This document shows, one piece after another, positions 8,561 to 17,588 of a stretch of DNA of 64,000 nucleotides; the stretch's first letter is position 1, and the number at the start of each line of letters is the position of its first letter. The stretch is taken from contig NZ_JAUCEU010000007.1 of NCBI RefSeq assembly GCF_030348765.1, positions 5,553,501 to 5,617,500 on the forward strand. The letters run 5' to 3'. A program made the translations under genes and the position numbers. A model generated the notes under the pieces. It saw nothing but the letters and a program-made list of their open reading frames with translations, searched no databases and was not told the DNA's origin. The DNA is from Neobacillus sp. CF12. GTDB lineage: Bacteria > Bacillota > Bacilli > Bacillales > Cytobacillaceae.

Positions 8561-9682
8561 ATGATTAATCATGAACGTCTTTTGAATGAATTTTTAGAAC
8601 TTGTACAAATTGATTCTGAAACAAAATACGAAACAGAAATTGCGAAAGTATTAAAACAAAAATTCACAGATTTAGGTCTAGATGTGTTTGAAGACGATAC
8701 AACGGCCGTAACGGGTCATGGTGCCGGCAACCTTATTTGTACCCTTGCTGCAACGAAAGACGGCGTAGACCCTATTTATTTCACTTCTCATATGGATACA
8801 GTAGTTCCTGCTAGAGGGGTTAAACCATCCATTAAGGACGGGTACATTGTAACCGATGGAACAACCATTTTAGGTGCTGATGATAAAACAGGCTTAGCTG
8901 TTATGCTTGAAACCATTCGCGTACTAAAAGAAAAAAATATTCCTCATGGACAAATTCAATTCGTTATCACAGTCGGGGAAGAATCTGGACTTGTTGGCGC
9001 AAAAGCACTTGACCCTTCTTTAATGAAGGCGAAATATGGTTATGCGTTAGATAGTGATGGTTTAGTTGGTAATATCGTGGTTGCCGCTCCTACTCAAGCC
9101 AAGGTTAAAGCAGTTATTTATGGCAAAACGGCTCATGCGGGTGTAGCTCCAGAAAAAGGGGTTTCCGCGATTACGATTGCAGCAAAATCGATTGCAAGAA
9201 TGTCATTAGGCAGAATTGACTCAGAAACAACCGCAAATATCGGACGTTTTGAAGGCGGCACACAAACGAATATTGTTTGCGACCGTGTTGATATTCTAGC
9301 AGAAGCACGTTCACTTATTGCTGAGAAAATGGAAGCACAAGCAGCAAAAATGAAAGAGGCCTTTGAGACGGTTGCGGCTGAAATGGGTGGAAGAGCAGAA
9401 GTGGATATTGAGGTCATGTACCCAGGCTTTAAATTTGGGGAAGGTGATCAGGTCGTAGAAATCGCACGTAAAGCGGCAGCAAAGATTGGCCGTAGTTGTG
9501 AATTACAACATAGCGGCGGTGGAAGCGATGCTAACGTCATTGCTGGTTTCAATATTCCAACTGTAAACCTAGCAGTGGGTTATGAAGATATTCACACCAC
9601 AAATGAACGCATGCCGATTGAAGAATTAAACAAGCTGGCAGAAATGACGATTGCCATTATTGAAGAGGTTACAAATCAATAA
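8561..9682 (+). CDS. yqjE: M20 peptidase T-like metallopeptidase (YqjE)
   Basis: The 373-residue protein is an M20 family enzyme with the co-catalytic zinc pattern: HMD in SHMDTVV, the bridging aspartate in GADDKTG, the general-base EE in GEESGLVGA, an aspartate in DSDG and a C-terminal histidine in IHTTNERM. It belongs to the PepT-like subgroup, which releases residues from small peptides in the cytoplasm. It carries its own ribosome site (GGAGGG) and promoter and ends in a terminator. The substrate is not defined for B. subtilis YqjE, so a tripeptidase activity is only inferred. Confidence 0.9.
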   Translation: MINHERLLNEFLELVQIDSETKYETEIAKVLKQKFTDLGLDVFEDDTTAVTGHGAGNLICTLAATKDGVDPIYFTSHMDTVVPARGVKPSIKDGYIVTDGTTILGADDKTGLAVMLETIRVLKEKNIPHGQIQFVITVGEESGLVGAKALDPSLMKAKYGYALDSDGLVGNIVVAAPTQAKVKAVIYGKTAHAGVAPEKGVSAITIAAKSIARMSLGRIDSETTANIGRFEGGTQTNIVCDRVDILAEARSLIAEKMEAQAAKMKEAFETVAAEMGGRAEVDIEVMYPGFKFGEGDQVVEIARKAAAKIGRSCELQHSGGGSDANVIAGFNIPTVNLAVGYEDIHTTNERMPIEELNKLAEMTIAIIEEVTNQ

Positions 9683-9693
9683 GTGATATTTTA

Positions 9694-9722
9694 AGGGGAG
9701 AGCCATCTGGTTCTCCTTTTGT
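9694..9722 (+). terminator. Terminator after yqjE
   Basis: GGAGAGCC pairs with GGTTCTCC around ATCT, followed by TTTTGTT. Confidence 0.8.
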
Positions 9723-9762
9723 TATACTAGAGGTACCATTTTTTTAGGAGAAGTGTCATGAG

Positions 9763-11040
9763 ATGAAGGAAATGTATCCGAAAAAGGGAAGAGTCATTCT
9801 ACATGTTGATATGAATAGCTTTTACGCCTCGGTAGAAATGTCGTATGACCCAGAGCTTAAGGGAAATCCGGTTGCGATTGCCGGAAACGTTGAGGAGCGC
9901 CGTGGGATTATTATTACCTGCAGTTACGAAGCTAGAAAATTTGGGGTAAAGACAACTATGCCTTTGTGGGAAGCCAAGAAACTCTGTCCGCAGTTAATTA
10001 TTAGGAAACCTAATTTTGACCGTTATCGGACCGCTTCTATCGCCATGTTTGAGATTCTGAGGAATTATACAGAACTGGTAGAACCCGTATCGATTGATGA
10101 GGGGTACCTGGATATAACAGATTCTTTTGAGCTTGGCAGCCCAATTGAAATCGCCAAAAGTATTCAAAAAAGAGTTCTTGAACAGCTTGATCTGCCATGC
10201 AGCATTGGGATTGCACCCAATAAATTTTTGGCAAAGACTGCTTCTGATATGAAAAAACCAATGGGAATAACGATATTGCGAAAGCGTGATATCCCTTCTG
10301 TTTTGTGGCCATTAAATACAAGTGATATGCATGGTGTTGGTAAAAAAACGGCAGAAAAGTTAAAGACTATTGGTATCCATACGATTGGGGAGTTAGCGGC
10401 TGGAAATGAGATACAATTGAAATCACTGCTCGGCATTAATGGAATCCGCATAAAGGAAAGGGCAAATGGAATTGATAACCGACAAGTCGATCCAGAGGCG
10501 GTTTCTGATTTTAAAAGTATTGGAAATTCAACCACCTTGCCAAAGGATACGAGCAATCAACAGGAATTGTATCGGGTATTAGAATCCTTGGCAGAAACGG
10601 TTTCAGTAAGGTTAAAACGGAAAAATGTCCTAGCTGCAACACTAGGAATTACAATCCGTTTTAAAGATCGAAAAACAATTACTCGAAGCAAAAAACTTTC
10701 TAATCCCATTCAACTTAAAGACGATATTGCTTCACTTTCGAAACAAATTTTTCTCAAGCATTGGAACGGGAATTCTGTCCGTCTATTAGGCATTACAGGC
10801 TACGATTTAGTAGAGCAGGATTTAGCCTATAAACAGCTTGACTTATTCTCATTTGAAAAAGATGCAAAAAAAGAGCCGTTACTTAAAACCCTGTCCACTC
10901 TTCGTGATAAATATGGGAAAAGTATTATAGAAAGTGCCGGTACTAGTAAGGTTAACAATGCACATAACGTGGGAACCGGGACAAGTTTTAATAAAGATTT
11001 TCTTCGTACCTTCCCGAAAAAAGATAAAGAAGAAGAGTAA
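9763..11040 (+). CDS. dinB: DNA polymerase IV, Y family (YqjH)
   Basis: This 425-residue translesion polymerase has the catalytic acidic motifs HVDMNSFYASVE and SIDEGYLDIT, the helix-hairpin-helix region MHGVGKKTAEKL, the little-finger domain, and a sliding-clamp binding motif QLDLF at residues 358-362. It copies damaged DNA with low fidelity at stalled forks. Length and order match B. subtilis YqjH. The ATG at 9763 lies 12 bases from AGGAG; the next ATG (9772) is an alternative. No LexA box is visible upstream, in contrast to yqjW at 18793. It is convergent with zwf. In B. subtilis the gndA gene lies next to zwf here, and it is absent in this window. Confidence 0.95.
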   Translation: MKEMYPKKGRVILHVDMNSFYASVEMSYDPELKGNPVAIAGNVEERRGIIITCSYEARKFGVKTTMPLWEAKKLCPQLIIRKPNFDRYRTASIAMFEILRNYTELVEPVSIDEGYLDITDSFELGSPIEIAKSIQKRVLEQLDLPCSIGIAPNKFLAKTASDMKKPMGITILRKRDIPSVLWPLNTSDMHGVGKKTAEKLKTIGIHTIGELAAGNEIQLKSLLGINGIRIKERANGIDNRQVDPEAVSDFKSIGNSTTLPKDTSNQQELYRVLESLAETVSVRLKRKNVLAATLGITIRFKDRKTITRSKKLSNPIQLKDDIASLSKQIFLKHWNGNSVRLLGITGYDLVEQDLAYKQLDLFSFEKDAKKEPLLKTLSTLRDKYGKSIIESAGTSKVNNAHNVGTGTSFNKDFLRTFPKKDKEEE

Positions 11041-11079
11041 AAGCTCCGCTTTTGTCTATGAACAAGAGCGGAGCTTTTA
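11040..11079 (+). terminator. Terminator between dinB and zwf
   Basis: AAGCTCCGCT pairs with AGCGGAGCTT (further pairing TTGT/ACAA) and ends in TTTTATT. It can serve both convergent genes. Confidence 0.8.
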
Positions 11080-11085
11080 TTAGGC

Positions 11086-12588
11086 TTATTTACAAATATC
11101 TACTTCTAAAGCAGTTACTGGCCACCAGAAGAACCCGTCTTTTTCTAAGAGTTCATCAGCGGCTTTCGGTCCCATTGAACCAGATTCATAATTTGGATAG
11201 TAATCGGCTTTCGTTTTTTCCCATACTTCTGAAATATTGTCCACAAAGGCCCAAGAATAGGCGACTTCATCCCAGTGAGTAAAGTTGGTTGCATCACCAC
11301 GCATACAATCATACAGGAGCTTTTCATACCCTTCAGGAGTGTTCATTGCATGAATACCCGTATTAGCAAAGCTTAGCTTTACCTCTTGGGCATCGAGATG
11401 TCCACCAGCTTTTTTAGCATTGAGATGCAGTGTAATACCTTCCTCTGGCTGGATGTGGATGACAAGGAGATTTGGATTGATTAGTTTTTCTGGCTGATAA
11501 TAAAGATTCATCGGAATGTCTTTAAATTGCACAACAATCTTTGTTGATTTTGTTGTCATTCTTTTACCGGTTCGAATGTAAAAAGGTACACCTGCCCAGC
11601 GGAAATTATCAATCATAATCTTCCCGGCCACAAAGGTTTCTGTATTTGACTCCTTGTCTACCATAGGTTCTGCGCGATATTCAGGAACCTGTTGATCCTC
11701 GACCATACCAGAACCATATTGTCCCCGGACAAAATATTTATTTATTTTTTCGCCCTCAATCATTCTTAATGAACGAAACACTCTGACTTTCTCGGAACGC
11801 ACTTCATCGGTCGTTAGCTTAATCGGTGGTTCCATGGCGAGTAGTGCTACCATTTGCATCATATGGTTCTGAACCATATCCCGGAGGGCACCGCTTGTTT
11901 CATAATAACGACCTCGTTCTTCAACACCGAGGACTTCGCTAGAGGTAATTTGTATATTGGAAATATAACGATTATTCCATAGCGGCTCAAAAATGGCATT
12001 GGCAAAACGAATTACTTCAATATTTCTGACCATTTCTTTTCCTAAATAGTGATCAATTCGGTAAACTTCTTCTTCTGAAAAAGCAGTACGGATTTGTTCA
12101 TTTAATTCTTTTGCAGATTCTAAGTTATGACCGAATGGTTTTTCTATCACAAGACGTTTGTAGCCTTTTACATCTGTTAATCCATCAGATTTCAAATGTA
12201 ATGCGATTGGGCCAAAGAATTCGGGTGCCATCGCAAGATAAAAAATTCGATTCCCTTCTAAGTTGTATTTCTCATCAATTTGCTCAGCTAGATTTTTTAA
12301 AGCTAAATAGGATTTAGAATCTGCTACATCGTGTGACTGATAGTAAAAATGAGAAGCAAATTCATCAATATTATCCTTTTTCCCGAGTGCGGTTAAAACA
12401 GAGTCCTTAACAGAATTTTGAAAATCTTCAGTAGATAAGGGTCTCCTAGCCACACCAATTACCGCAAATTTATCTAGCTTTCCTTTTTGAAATAAGCGGT
12501 ATAGGGAGGGAAAGAGCTTTCGAATAGCTAAATCTCCAGTTGCACCAAATATCATGATTAATGATGTCATATTTCTAGATTGTTCCAC
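11086..12588 (-). CDS. zwf: Glucose-6-phosphate 1-dehydrogenase
   Basis: This 500-residue enzyme carries the coenzyme-binding GATGDLA (15-21), the EKPFG segment, and the catalytic RIDHYLGKE (177-185) whose His is the general base. It oxidises glucose-6-phosphate to 6-phosphogluconolactone, feeding NADPH production and the pentose phosphate pathway. The start is GTG with AGAGG eight bases upstream. Synteny with B. subtilis yqjJ is kept, but the neighbouring 6-phosphogluconate dehydrogenase gene is missing here, so the next oxidative step must be encoded elsewhere. Confidence 0.96.
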   Translation of the reverse strand: MEQSRNMTSLIMIFGATGDLAIRKLFPSLYRLFQKGKLDKFAVIGVARRPLSTEDFQNSVKDSVLTALGKKDNIDEFASHFYYQSHDVADSKSYLALKNLAEQIDEKYNLEGNRIFYLAMAPEFFGPIALHLKSDGLTDVKGYKRLVIEKPFGHNLESAKELNEQIRTAFSEEEVYRIDHYLGKEMVRNIEVIRFANAIFEPLWNNRYISNIQITSSEVLGVEERGRYYETSGALRDMVQNHMMQMVALLAMEPPIKLTTDEVRSEKVRVFRSLRMIEGEKINKYFVRGQYGSGMVEDQQVPEYRAEPMVDKESNTETFVAGKIMIDNFRWAGVPFYIRTGKRMTTKSTKIVVQFKDIPMNLYYQPEKLINPNLLVIHIQPEEGITLHLNAKKAGGHLDAQEVKLSFANTGIHAMNTPEGYEKLLYDCMRGDATNFTHWDEVAYSWAFVDNISEVWEKTKADYYPNYESGSMGPKAADELLEKDGFFWWPVTALEVDICK

Positions 12589-12750
12589 AATAATTACCTC
12601 TCCTTATATGTATTCAATTTAGATTTAGCAAAAATCGACCCAAGCATGTATCGAAATCTAATCCTTTAAAAGAGAATACCATGGAAACAGGGTATTTGTG
12701 CAAGTGATATGCTATATTATTTATACAATAATCGACAAGGAGTGGTTTTT

Positions 12751-13674
12751 TTGGACATTCTTTTTTTAGGAACGGGTGCTGGAATACCTGCTAAGCTCCG
12801 TAATGTTACGTCCATCGCTTTAAAATTACTGGAGGAACGAGGAGCCATTTGGTTGTTCGATGCCGGTGAAGCGACACAGCACCAAATTTTACATACTTCG
12901 ATAAAACCTCGCAGAATCGAGAAAGTTTTTATTACGCACCTACATGGCGATCATATCTATGGTCTTCCTGGACTTTTAGCGAGCCGTTCTTTTCAAGGCG
13001 GGGAATCAGAAGTGACGGTTTATGGACCAAAAGGTCTGAAAGAATATATTACGATCAGCCTTTCAGTCAGTCAAACCTATCTAAAATATCCACTAAGAGT
13101 CATTGAGATTGAAGAAGGAATTATTTTCGAAGATGAACAGTTTATCGTTGAAGCAAAATTACTAGATCACGGCATTCCTTCCTATGGCTATCGGATTATT
13201 GAAAAGGACAAGTCCGGGACGTTATTAGCGGATAAGTTGGTCGAAGCAGGAGTACAGCCAGGACCAATATTTCGAAAAATTAAAGAAGGTGAAAGTATTA
13301 CACTTGAAGATGGAAGAGTGATTGTACCTGAAGAGTTTTTGGGTCCGGACCAAAAAGGGCGGATTGTAACCATTCTAGGGGACACAAGATACTGTGATAA
13401 TGCAATTTCCTTAGCACAGGATGCAGATCTATTAATTCATGAAGCAACCTTCTCTAAAGGGGAGGAGAACCTTGCCTATGATTATTTTCACTCGACCACC
13501 CATCAGGCTGCAGAGGTGGCAAAACGATCTGGAAGTAAGCAACTTTGCTTAACACATATCAGTTCACGCTACGACCGGCAAGCATGGCTGGAGTTAGTCA
13601 AGGAAGCACAGGAGATTTTTCCGAATACAGAAATTGCCGAAGACTTTAAGGAAATAAATATCCAGAGTAAATAA
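12751..13674 (+). CDS. rnz: Ribonuclease Z (tRNA 3'-processing endonuclease)
   Basis: The 307-residue protein is a metallo-beta-lactamase fold nuclease with the zinc motif HLHGDH at residues 63-68, a GDTR segment carrying a metal-bridging aspartate, and the later HEATF and THISSRY histidines. It trims 3' trailers from tRNA precursors lacking an encoded CCA. The TTG at 12751 was chosen because AAGGAG sits nine bases before it and the protein then begins [11 protein letters not shown], as in the family; an upstream ATG in frame has no ribosome site. The flanking gene order zwf-rnz-namA follows B. subtilis. Confidence 0.95.
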   Translation: MDILFLGTGAGIPAKLRNVTSIALKLLEERGAIWLFDAGEATQHQILHTSIKPRRIEKVFITHLHGDHIYGLPGLLASRSFQGGESEVTVYGPKGLKEYITISLSVSQTYLKYPLRVIEIEEGIIFEDEQFIVEAKLLDHGIPSYGYRIIEKDKSGTLLADKLVEAGVQPGPIFRKIKEGESITLEDGRVIVPEEFLGPDQKGRIVTILGDTRYCDNAISLAQDADLLIHEATFSKGEENLAYDYFHSTTHQAAEVAKRSGSKQLCLTHISSRYDRQAWLELVKEAQEIFPNTEIAEDFKEINIQSK

Positions 13675-13679
13675 CGAAA

Positions 13680-13701
13680 AAAGACGGCCAAAAGCCGTCT
13701 T
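13680..13701. terminator. Bidirectional hairpin between rnz and namA
   Basis: AAGACGGC and GCCGTCTT pair around CAAAA. Read on the minus strand the stem is followed by six T, so it mainly serves namA; on the plus strand the T tract is weak. Confidence 0.75.
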
Positions 13702-13707
13702 CATTCG

Positions 13708-14727
13708 TTATTTCCAACCGAGTACATACTGTTTGGGTCCTTCAATGGTTATGCCTAGTTCCTTGGCTGCAGTTCTTGGCCAATAGGGGTCACGTAATAA
13801 TTCTCGAGCTAAAAAGACTAAATCGGCACGCTCATTTTGAAGGATTTCCTCTGCTTGTATACCAGTTGTAATTAATCCCACTGCTCCTGTAGAAATTTCA
13901 GCACCATTTCTAATGGTTTCGGAATAAGGAACTTGATAGCCTGGATACACATTAATCTGTGCTGGTATGACACCTCCAGAGCTTGGATCAATTAAATCTA
14001 CCCCTTGTTCCTTCATCCATTGGCTGAAAAATACATAATCTAGCGGTGTCAACCCTTCTTCATGATATTCATGTGCAGAAACTCGTACAAACAGCACTCC
14101 ATCCCAGACGGTTTTGATTCCTTCAATTATTTCGCGAAGGAAGCGGTAGCGATTTTCAGCAGATCCACCATATTCATCGGTTCGTTTATTTGATAGAGGT
14201 GAAAGGAACTCATTAATTAAATAGCCATGAGCAGCATGTATTTCAATCACATCAAAACCAGCCTTTGCTGCCCGTTCGGCCCCATTTTTGAAAGCCTCAA
14301 CTGTTTCCTTAATATCTTCTGTCGTCATTTCTTTTGGAGTTTTCATTTTTTCGTTAAAAGCTATGGCCGAAGGAGCAAGTATATCACCCTCTAGGACTGC
14401 CTTTCTACCCGCATGGGCAAGCTGAATACCTGTTTTAGCACCCTGTTCCTTCATCAGGTTAACGAGTTCTGTGAGCCCTTTAATGTGGTCATCGCTCCAA
14501 ATTCCTAAATCCCTTGGTGAAATCCTGCCTTGTGGAGTTACTGCAGTTGCTTCAACAATAATCAGCCCAACTTGTCCAACTGCCCGGCTTGTATAATGAG
14601 TGCGGTGCCAATTCTGAATTTGACCATCTTCGTTATGACTTGAATACATGCACATCGGTGCCATTACAATTCGATTTTTCAGTGTTACATCCTTAATCGT
14701 AAAAGGCGAAAACAATTTTGCAGACAT
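13708..14727 (-). CDS. namA: NADPH dehydrogenase, old yellow enzyme NamA (YqjM)
   Basis: This 339-residue FMN enzyme matches B. subtilis YqjM, including Cys26 and Tyr28 (PMCMYSS) that tune the flavin, the substrate-binding pair of histidines in EIHAAHGYL, and the HAGRKA segment. OYE-family reductases reduce activated C=C bonds of enals, enones and nitro compounds with NADPH. The start at 14727 has AGGAGGAATTTT directly upstream; an in-frame extension beyond it runs into the tandem repeat region and is not protein-like. The physiological substrate is unknown; detoxification of electrophiles is the usual assumption. Confidence 0.95.
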   Translation of the reverse strand: MSAKLFSPFTIKDVTLKNRIVMAPMCMYSSHNEDGQIQNWHRTHYTSRAVGQVGLIIVEATAVTPQGRISPRDLGIWSDDHIKGLTELVNLMKEQGAKTGIQLAHAGRKAVLEGDILAPSAIAFNEKMKTPKEMTTEDIKETVEAFKNGAERAAKAGFDVIEIHAAHGYLINEFLSPLSNKRTDEYGGSAENRYRFLREIIEGIKTVWDGVLFVRVSAHEYHEEGLTPLDYVFFSQWMKEQGVDLIDPSSGGVIPAQINVYPGYQVPYSETIRNGAEISTGAVGLITTGIQAEEILQNERADLVFLARELLRDPYWPRTAAKELGITIEGPKQYVLGWK

Positions 14728-14753
14728 AAAATTCCTCCTACTATTATTCATAT

Positions 14754-15013
14754 GTACATACGATCCGTTTTTGGAAATCAAGTTTGGGTCGCTATAGGCT
14801 TCCTTGAGTGACCCAAACCTGATTTGGAAAGAGCGTTGGGTCAATGCAGACCATCTGGAGTGACCGAAACCTATTCTGTAAAGAGCGTTGGGTTAATGCA
14901 GATCATCTGGAGTGACCGAACCCCATTCTGAAAAGAGTGTTGGGTCACTCAAGACTATCTAGAGTGACCCAACCCATTACTGCATTAACTTTTCGGTCAC
15001 TACACTATACAGA
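14754..15013. repeat. 52-bp tandem repeat, about 4.5 units, with hairpin arms
   Basis: Units beginning GAGTGACC start at 14806, 14858, 14910 and 14962, an exact 52-base period. A half unit upstream is still in register (TTGGGTC at the same phase). Each unit pairs a GGGTCA-type arm with a GAGTGACC-type arm; the best copy is TTGGGTCACTC / GAGTGACCCAA at 14940-14972, an 11-bp perfect stem with an 11-base loop. Units differ by scattered substitutions. The block fills the gap between two minus-strand genes and lies upstream of namA. No gene is visible in this gap. Confidence 0.85.
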
Positions 15014-15062
15014 AGTCAATTATAGTATAGCAAAATGCACTCATTTATTAAAAATAAGTGCA

Positions 15063-16202
15063 TTACTCTTTTTTCCTTAATTCGCTTAACTTGTATAGTG
15101 TGCCTCTCCACATGATTCCGCCGCGTTTATAGGTTAGGATGCTGGCACGAATGATGGAGTAGATAAATAATAAAGCAGTAACGGGTAATACGAGAAACAT
15201 AGAAGGGGAGAATACCGTCATTTTTTTGATGACCATTACGTAATGAATACCACTTAATAAGATAACTCCTAAGCTTAAGAGGGAGACTATTTTATCAGAA
15301 GAAAATATCGTGATAAAGGGCAGGACATTGGTAATAAATACACCAAATACCGCAAAGATCACCATGCTCACTCGATAATGTAATCCGGCAAACGTATTCT
15401 TTTCCAGTCCGACAAATGCCTCACGTAAACTCCCATACCATTCTACCTCAATTAGTTTAAGTGCCGTGACAATCCTCTGACGATAGCCTGCTTGCTTCAT
15501 TCTCATTCCAAGCTGTAAGTCGTCATCCGGCCTCATCTTCACCTTCTCATGTGTTCCGAACGCCTCATACGATTCCTTCAAAATAAGGTTAAATGCGCCA
15601 ATCCCAGTCCCGATTTTTGACTTTGGGTTATTGGCTGCCCAAGGGCGTTTAAAATAGGAAAATCCAAATAAGAAAAAAGCTATAAATGTCTTTAACCAAA
15701 ATTTCTTGGCACTTAAGTTGGGTGCGGCAGTCAAATGATCTAGCTGGTGGCGTTCAAAATATCTTAATGCCTTTGCAAATGCCTCTTCTTCAAATTTAAC
15801 GTCCGCATCGGTAAACAGCAGCCATTTTCCAGAAGCTTGCAGGAATCCATGATATAAGGCGTTATTTTTTCCAAGCCATCCTTCTGGTAATTCTTCAATA
15901 TGGATGATGGAAACTCGTTGATCTTCTTTTTTCAACTCTTCCATCCTAAGACCGGTAGCATCGGTTGATCGATCATTGACGAGAATCCACTCAACATTTC
16001 TGTATGTTTGCGCTAACTGACTGAGAATACTTGTTTTAATTTGCTGTTCCTCATTACGCGCGGCTACTATAACGGATAACAGAGGCCCATTCTCTAAGCC
16101 TTCTTCAGCTTCTAAAGAGTCTATTTTTCGTAAACCTATTAATCCGTCTGAGAGAAAAACAGTCCAGACTAGGATACCAATAAAAAATAATATCGTTAGC
16201 AC
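15063..16202 (-). CDS. Membrane-bound family 2 glycosyltransferase
   Basis: This protein of about 379 residues has an N-terminal membrane helix, a GT-A catalytic domain and three or four membrane helices at the C terminus. Nucleotide-sugar binding motifs are visible: VIVAARNEE, VNDRSTD, the metal-binding LLFTDADV and the acceptor-side RPDDDLQLG. The overall layout resembles carotenoid or glycolipid glycosyltransferases (CruC- or CrtQ-like), but no carotenoid genes are nearby, so the acceptor is unknown. The GTG at 16202 has GGAG nine bases upstream and is preferred; a TTG five codons earlier is possible. It is not part of the B. subtilis order and may be an insertion. Confidence 0.8.
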   Translation of the reverse strand: MLTILFFIGILVWTVFLSDGLIGLRKIDSLEAEEGLENGPLLSVIVAARNEEQQIKTSILSQLAQTYRNVEWILVNDRSTDATGLRMEELKKEDQRVSIIHIEELPEGWLGKNNALYHGFLQASGKWLLFTDADVKFEEEAFAKALRYFERHQLDHLTAAPNLSAKKFWLKTFIAFFLFGFSYFKRPWAANNPKSKIGTGIGAFNLILKESYEAFGTHEKVKMRPDDDLQLGMRMKQAGYRQRIVTALKLIEVEWYGSLREAFVGLEKNTFAGLHYRVSMVIFAVFGVFITNVLPFITIFSSDKIVSLLSLGVILLSGIHYVMVIKKMTVFSPSMFLVLPVTALLFIYSIIRASILTYKRGGIMWRGTLYKLSELRKKE

Positions 16203-16262
16203 CTGCGCACACTCCAAAGTCTTTTTAACCTAGTTTATATGAATAGTGCCCAAACATCCAAA

Positions 16263-17108
16263 TTAAGATGTTGGTTCTGACACTTCTAACTGTGAACGTA
16301 AGGCAGCTCCCATTTTTTTTGATTGGGTAGTTGCGGCCTTAATACAAGAAATGAACGCCTGCTGGACTTGATGTTCTTCAAGTACCCTAACACCTGCTTC
16401 TGTGGTTCCGCCTGGACTTGTTACATCTCTTCGTAACTGCTCCGATGATTTCGTGGAGTTTTTGACCATCTCTGCGGCCCCAATTAATGTTTGCACAATT
16501 AGTTCACTCGCCATTTCCTTATCTAGCCCAACTTCTACTGCACTTTTTTCCATGGCTTCAATAAGGTAATAAATATAAGCTGGGCCACTGCCAGATAGAC
16601 CTGTTACAGCATCTAGTTGTTCCTCCTCAACAAAAGAAGTTAAGCCGACTGTTCCAAATAGCTTTTTCATTAATTCAATTTGATGAGGGGTAACGCGCTC
16701 ATTTACAGCAACGGCGGTGGCTGATTTACCAACAGCGGCTGATGTATTTGGCATTGCTCGAACAATGGCAATCGGTAATCTCGCTAAAGTTTCAATCGTG
16801 CTCATGGACACACCAGCTAATACAGAAACTACCAGCATTTTTTCGGATAAATATTCACGAATAGCTTGAATGGCTGTTGCGGCATCCTTTGGTTTCATCG
16901 ATAAAATGACGATGTCTGCACCAGAAAACAATTCGTTTAAATCATAGGTGGTGTGGACACCATATGTGTTGCTTAACTCCTTCAGCCTCTGTGCATTTGA
17001 ATTGTTTGTAACCCAAATATTTTTTCTATCAATTAAACTTTTCTCTAGAATTCCTGAAATAAATGCTTCCGCCATCGAACCGGCACCGATAAATACTAAT
17101 TTTTTCAT
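16263..17108 (-). CDS. proI: Pyrroline-5-carboxylate reductase ProI
   Basis: The 281-residue protein starts with a Rossmann NADPH site (FIGAGSMAEAFI) and contains the P5C reductase signature in the C-terminal helical domain, seen as LSGSGPAYIYYL and DVTSPGGTTEAG. It catalyses the last step of proline synthesis in the cytoplasm. The gene is preceded by a complete T-box leader with a proline specifier, so it is induced when uncharged tRNA-Pro accumulates. The ribosome site AGGGGGC is seven bases before the ATG. B. subtilis yqjO (proI) is in the same place and is also T-box controlled. Confidence 0.96.
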   Translation of the reverse strand: MKKLVFIGAGSMAEAFISGILEKSLIDRKNIWVTNNSNAQRLKELSNTYGVHTTYDLNELFSGADIVILSMKPKDAATAIQAIREYLSEKMLVVSVLAGVSMSTIETLARLPIAIVRAMPNTSAAVGKSATAVAVNERVTPHQIELMKKLFGTVGLTSFVEEEQLDAVTGLSGSGPAYIYYLIEAMEKSAVEVGLDKEMASELIVQTLIGAAEMVKNSTKSSEQLRRDVTSPGGTTEAGVRVLEEHQVQQAFISCIKAATTQSKKMGAALRSQLEVSEPTS

Positions 17109-17140
17109 GACTATTGCCCCCTAATTTATTAATAAATACA

Positions 17141-17395
17141 AAAAGACCCTTCATCCAAAAAGGACGAAAGGTCTATCTTCCGTGGTACCACCTTTATTTA
17201 CCCCAAGCAAAACAAAAGCACTTTAGGGTTCACTCGACTCCGATAACGCCGGATTTACGTTAGGTTTTCCTAAGTGCTCATAAGGTAGGTTCAATGATCA
17301 AGAGGGCTGTGAGGTCTTTCAGCCTGAGGACTTCACTCTCTATTGCCATTTTTCATTTACTAGTCTTAGTCATCGCATTTTACAAATTAAATTTT
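17141..17395 (-). promoter_or_regulatory. T-box leader (tRNA-Pro, CCU specifier) of proI
   Basis: On the minus strand the leader shows a Stem I with the AGTA loop-E element and the matching GAA-CCT-A specifier loop (CCT codon at complement of 17287-17289, proline). The conserved T-box antiterminator AAAGGTGGTACCACGG is at 17180-17195. A strong terminator follows at 17141-17174: AGACC-TTTCGTCC pairs with GGATGAAGGGTCT, ending in TTTTT. Uncharged tRNA-Pro would pair with CCU and the TGGT bulge and stabilise the antiterminator. Confidence 0.93.
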
Positions 17396-17402
17396 AATAG
17401 TG

Positions 17403-17432
17403 ATTATCCGGGATAACCGGGCTGTCTGTCAA
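17403..17432 (-). promoter_or_regulatory. Sigma-A type promoter of the proI T-box leader
   Basis: On the minus strand TTGACA (complement of 17427-17432) and GATAAT (complement of 17403-17408) are 18 bases apart and lie just before the T-box Stem I. Confidence 0.65.
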
Positions 17433-17588
17433 GTATAAGTTTCTGAATTTTTAAATTTATTATTTATATTTTTTAAAAATGGCAGGCTGAAACTCCGAGT
17501 AGGACAACTTGACTAATTAGCGTCTTTCGGCGAGATTAGTAGTAAGGAGCAGCAACCTGTCCTTTATCAAGCTGATTGAGGTGTTAGT

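Noticed and set aside
10164..10556. 130-codon minus-strand frame inside dinB
   Set aside because: It is a shadow of the polymerase gene; no ribosome site or independent promoter is seen.
14728..14844. N-terminal extension of namA by 39 codons
   Set aside because: The extension runs into the tandem repeats, lacks a ribosome site, and the shorter form starts exactly at the known YqjM N terminus after AGGAGG.
14754..15013. Regularly spaced repeats as a CRISPR array
   Set aside because: The 52-base units are contiguous and diverged along their whole length, with no constant repeat alternating with unique spacers, and no cas genes are near.
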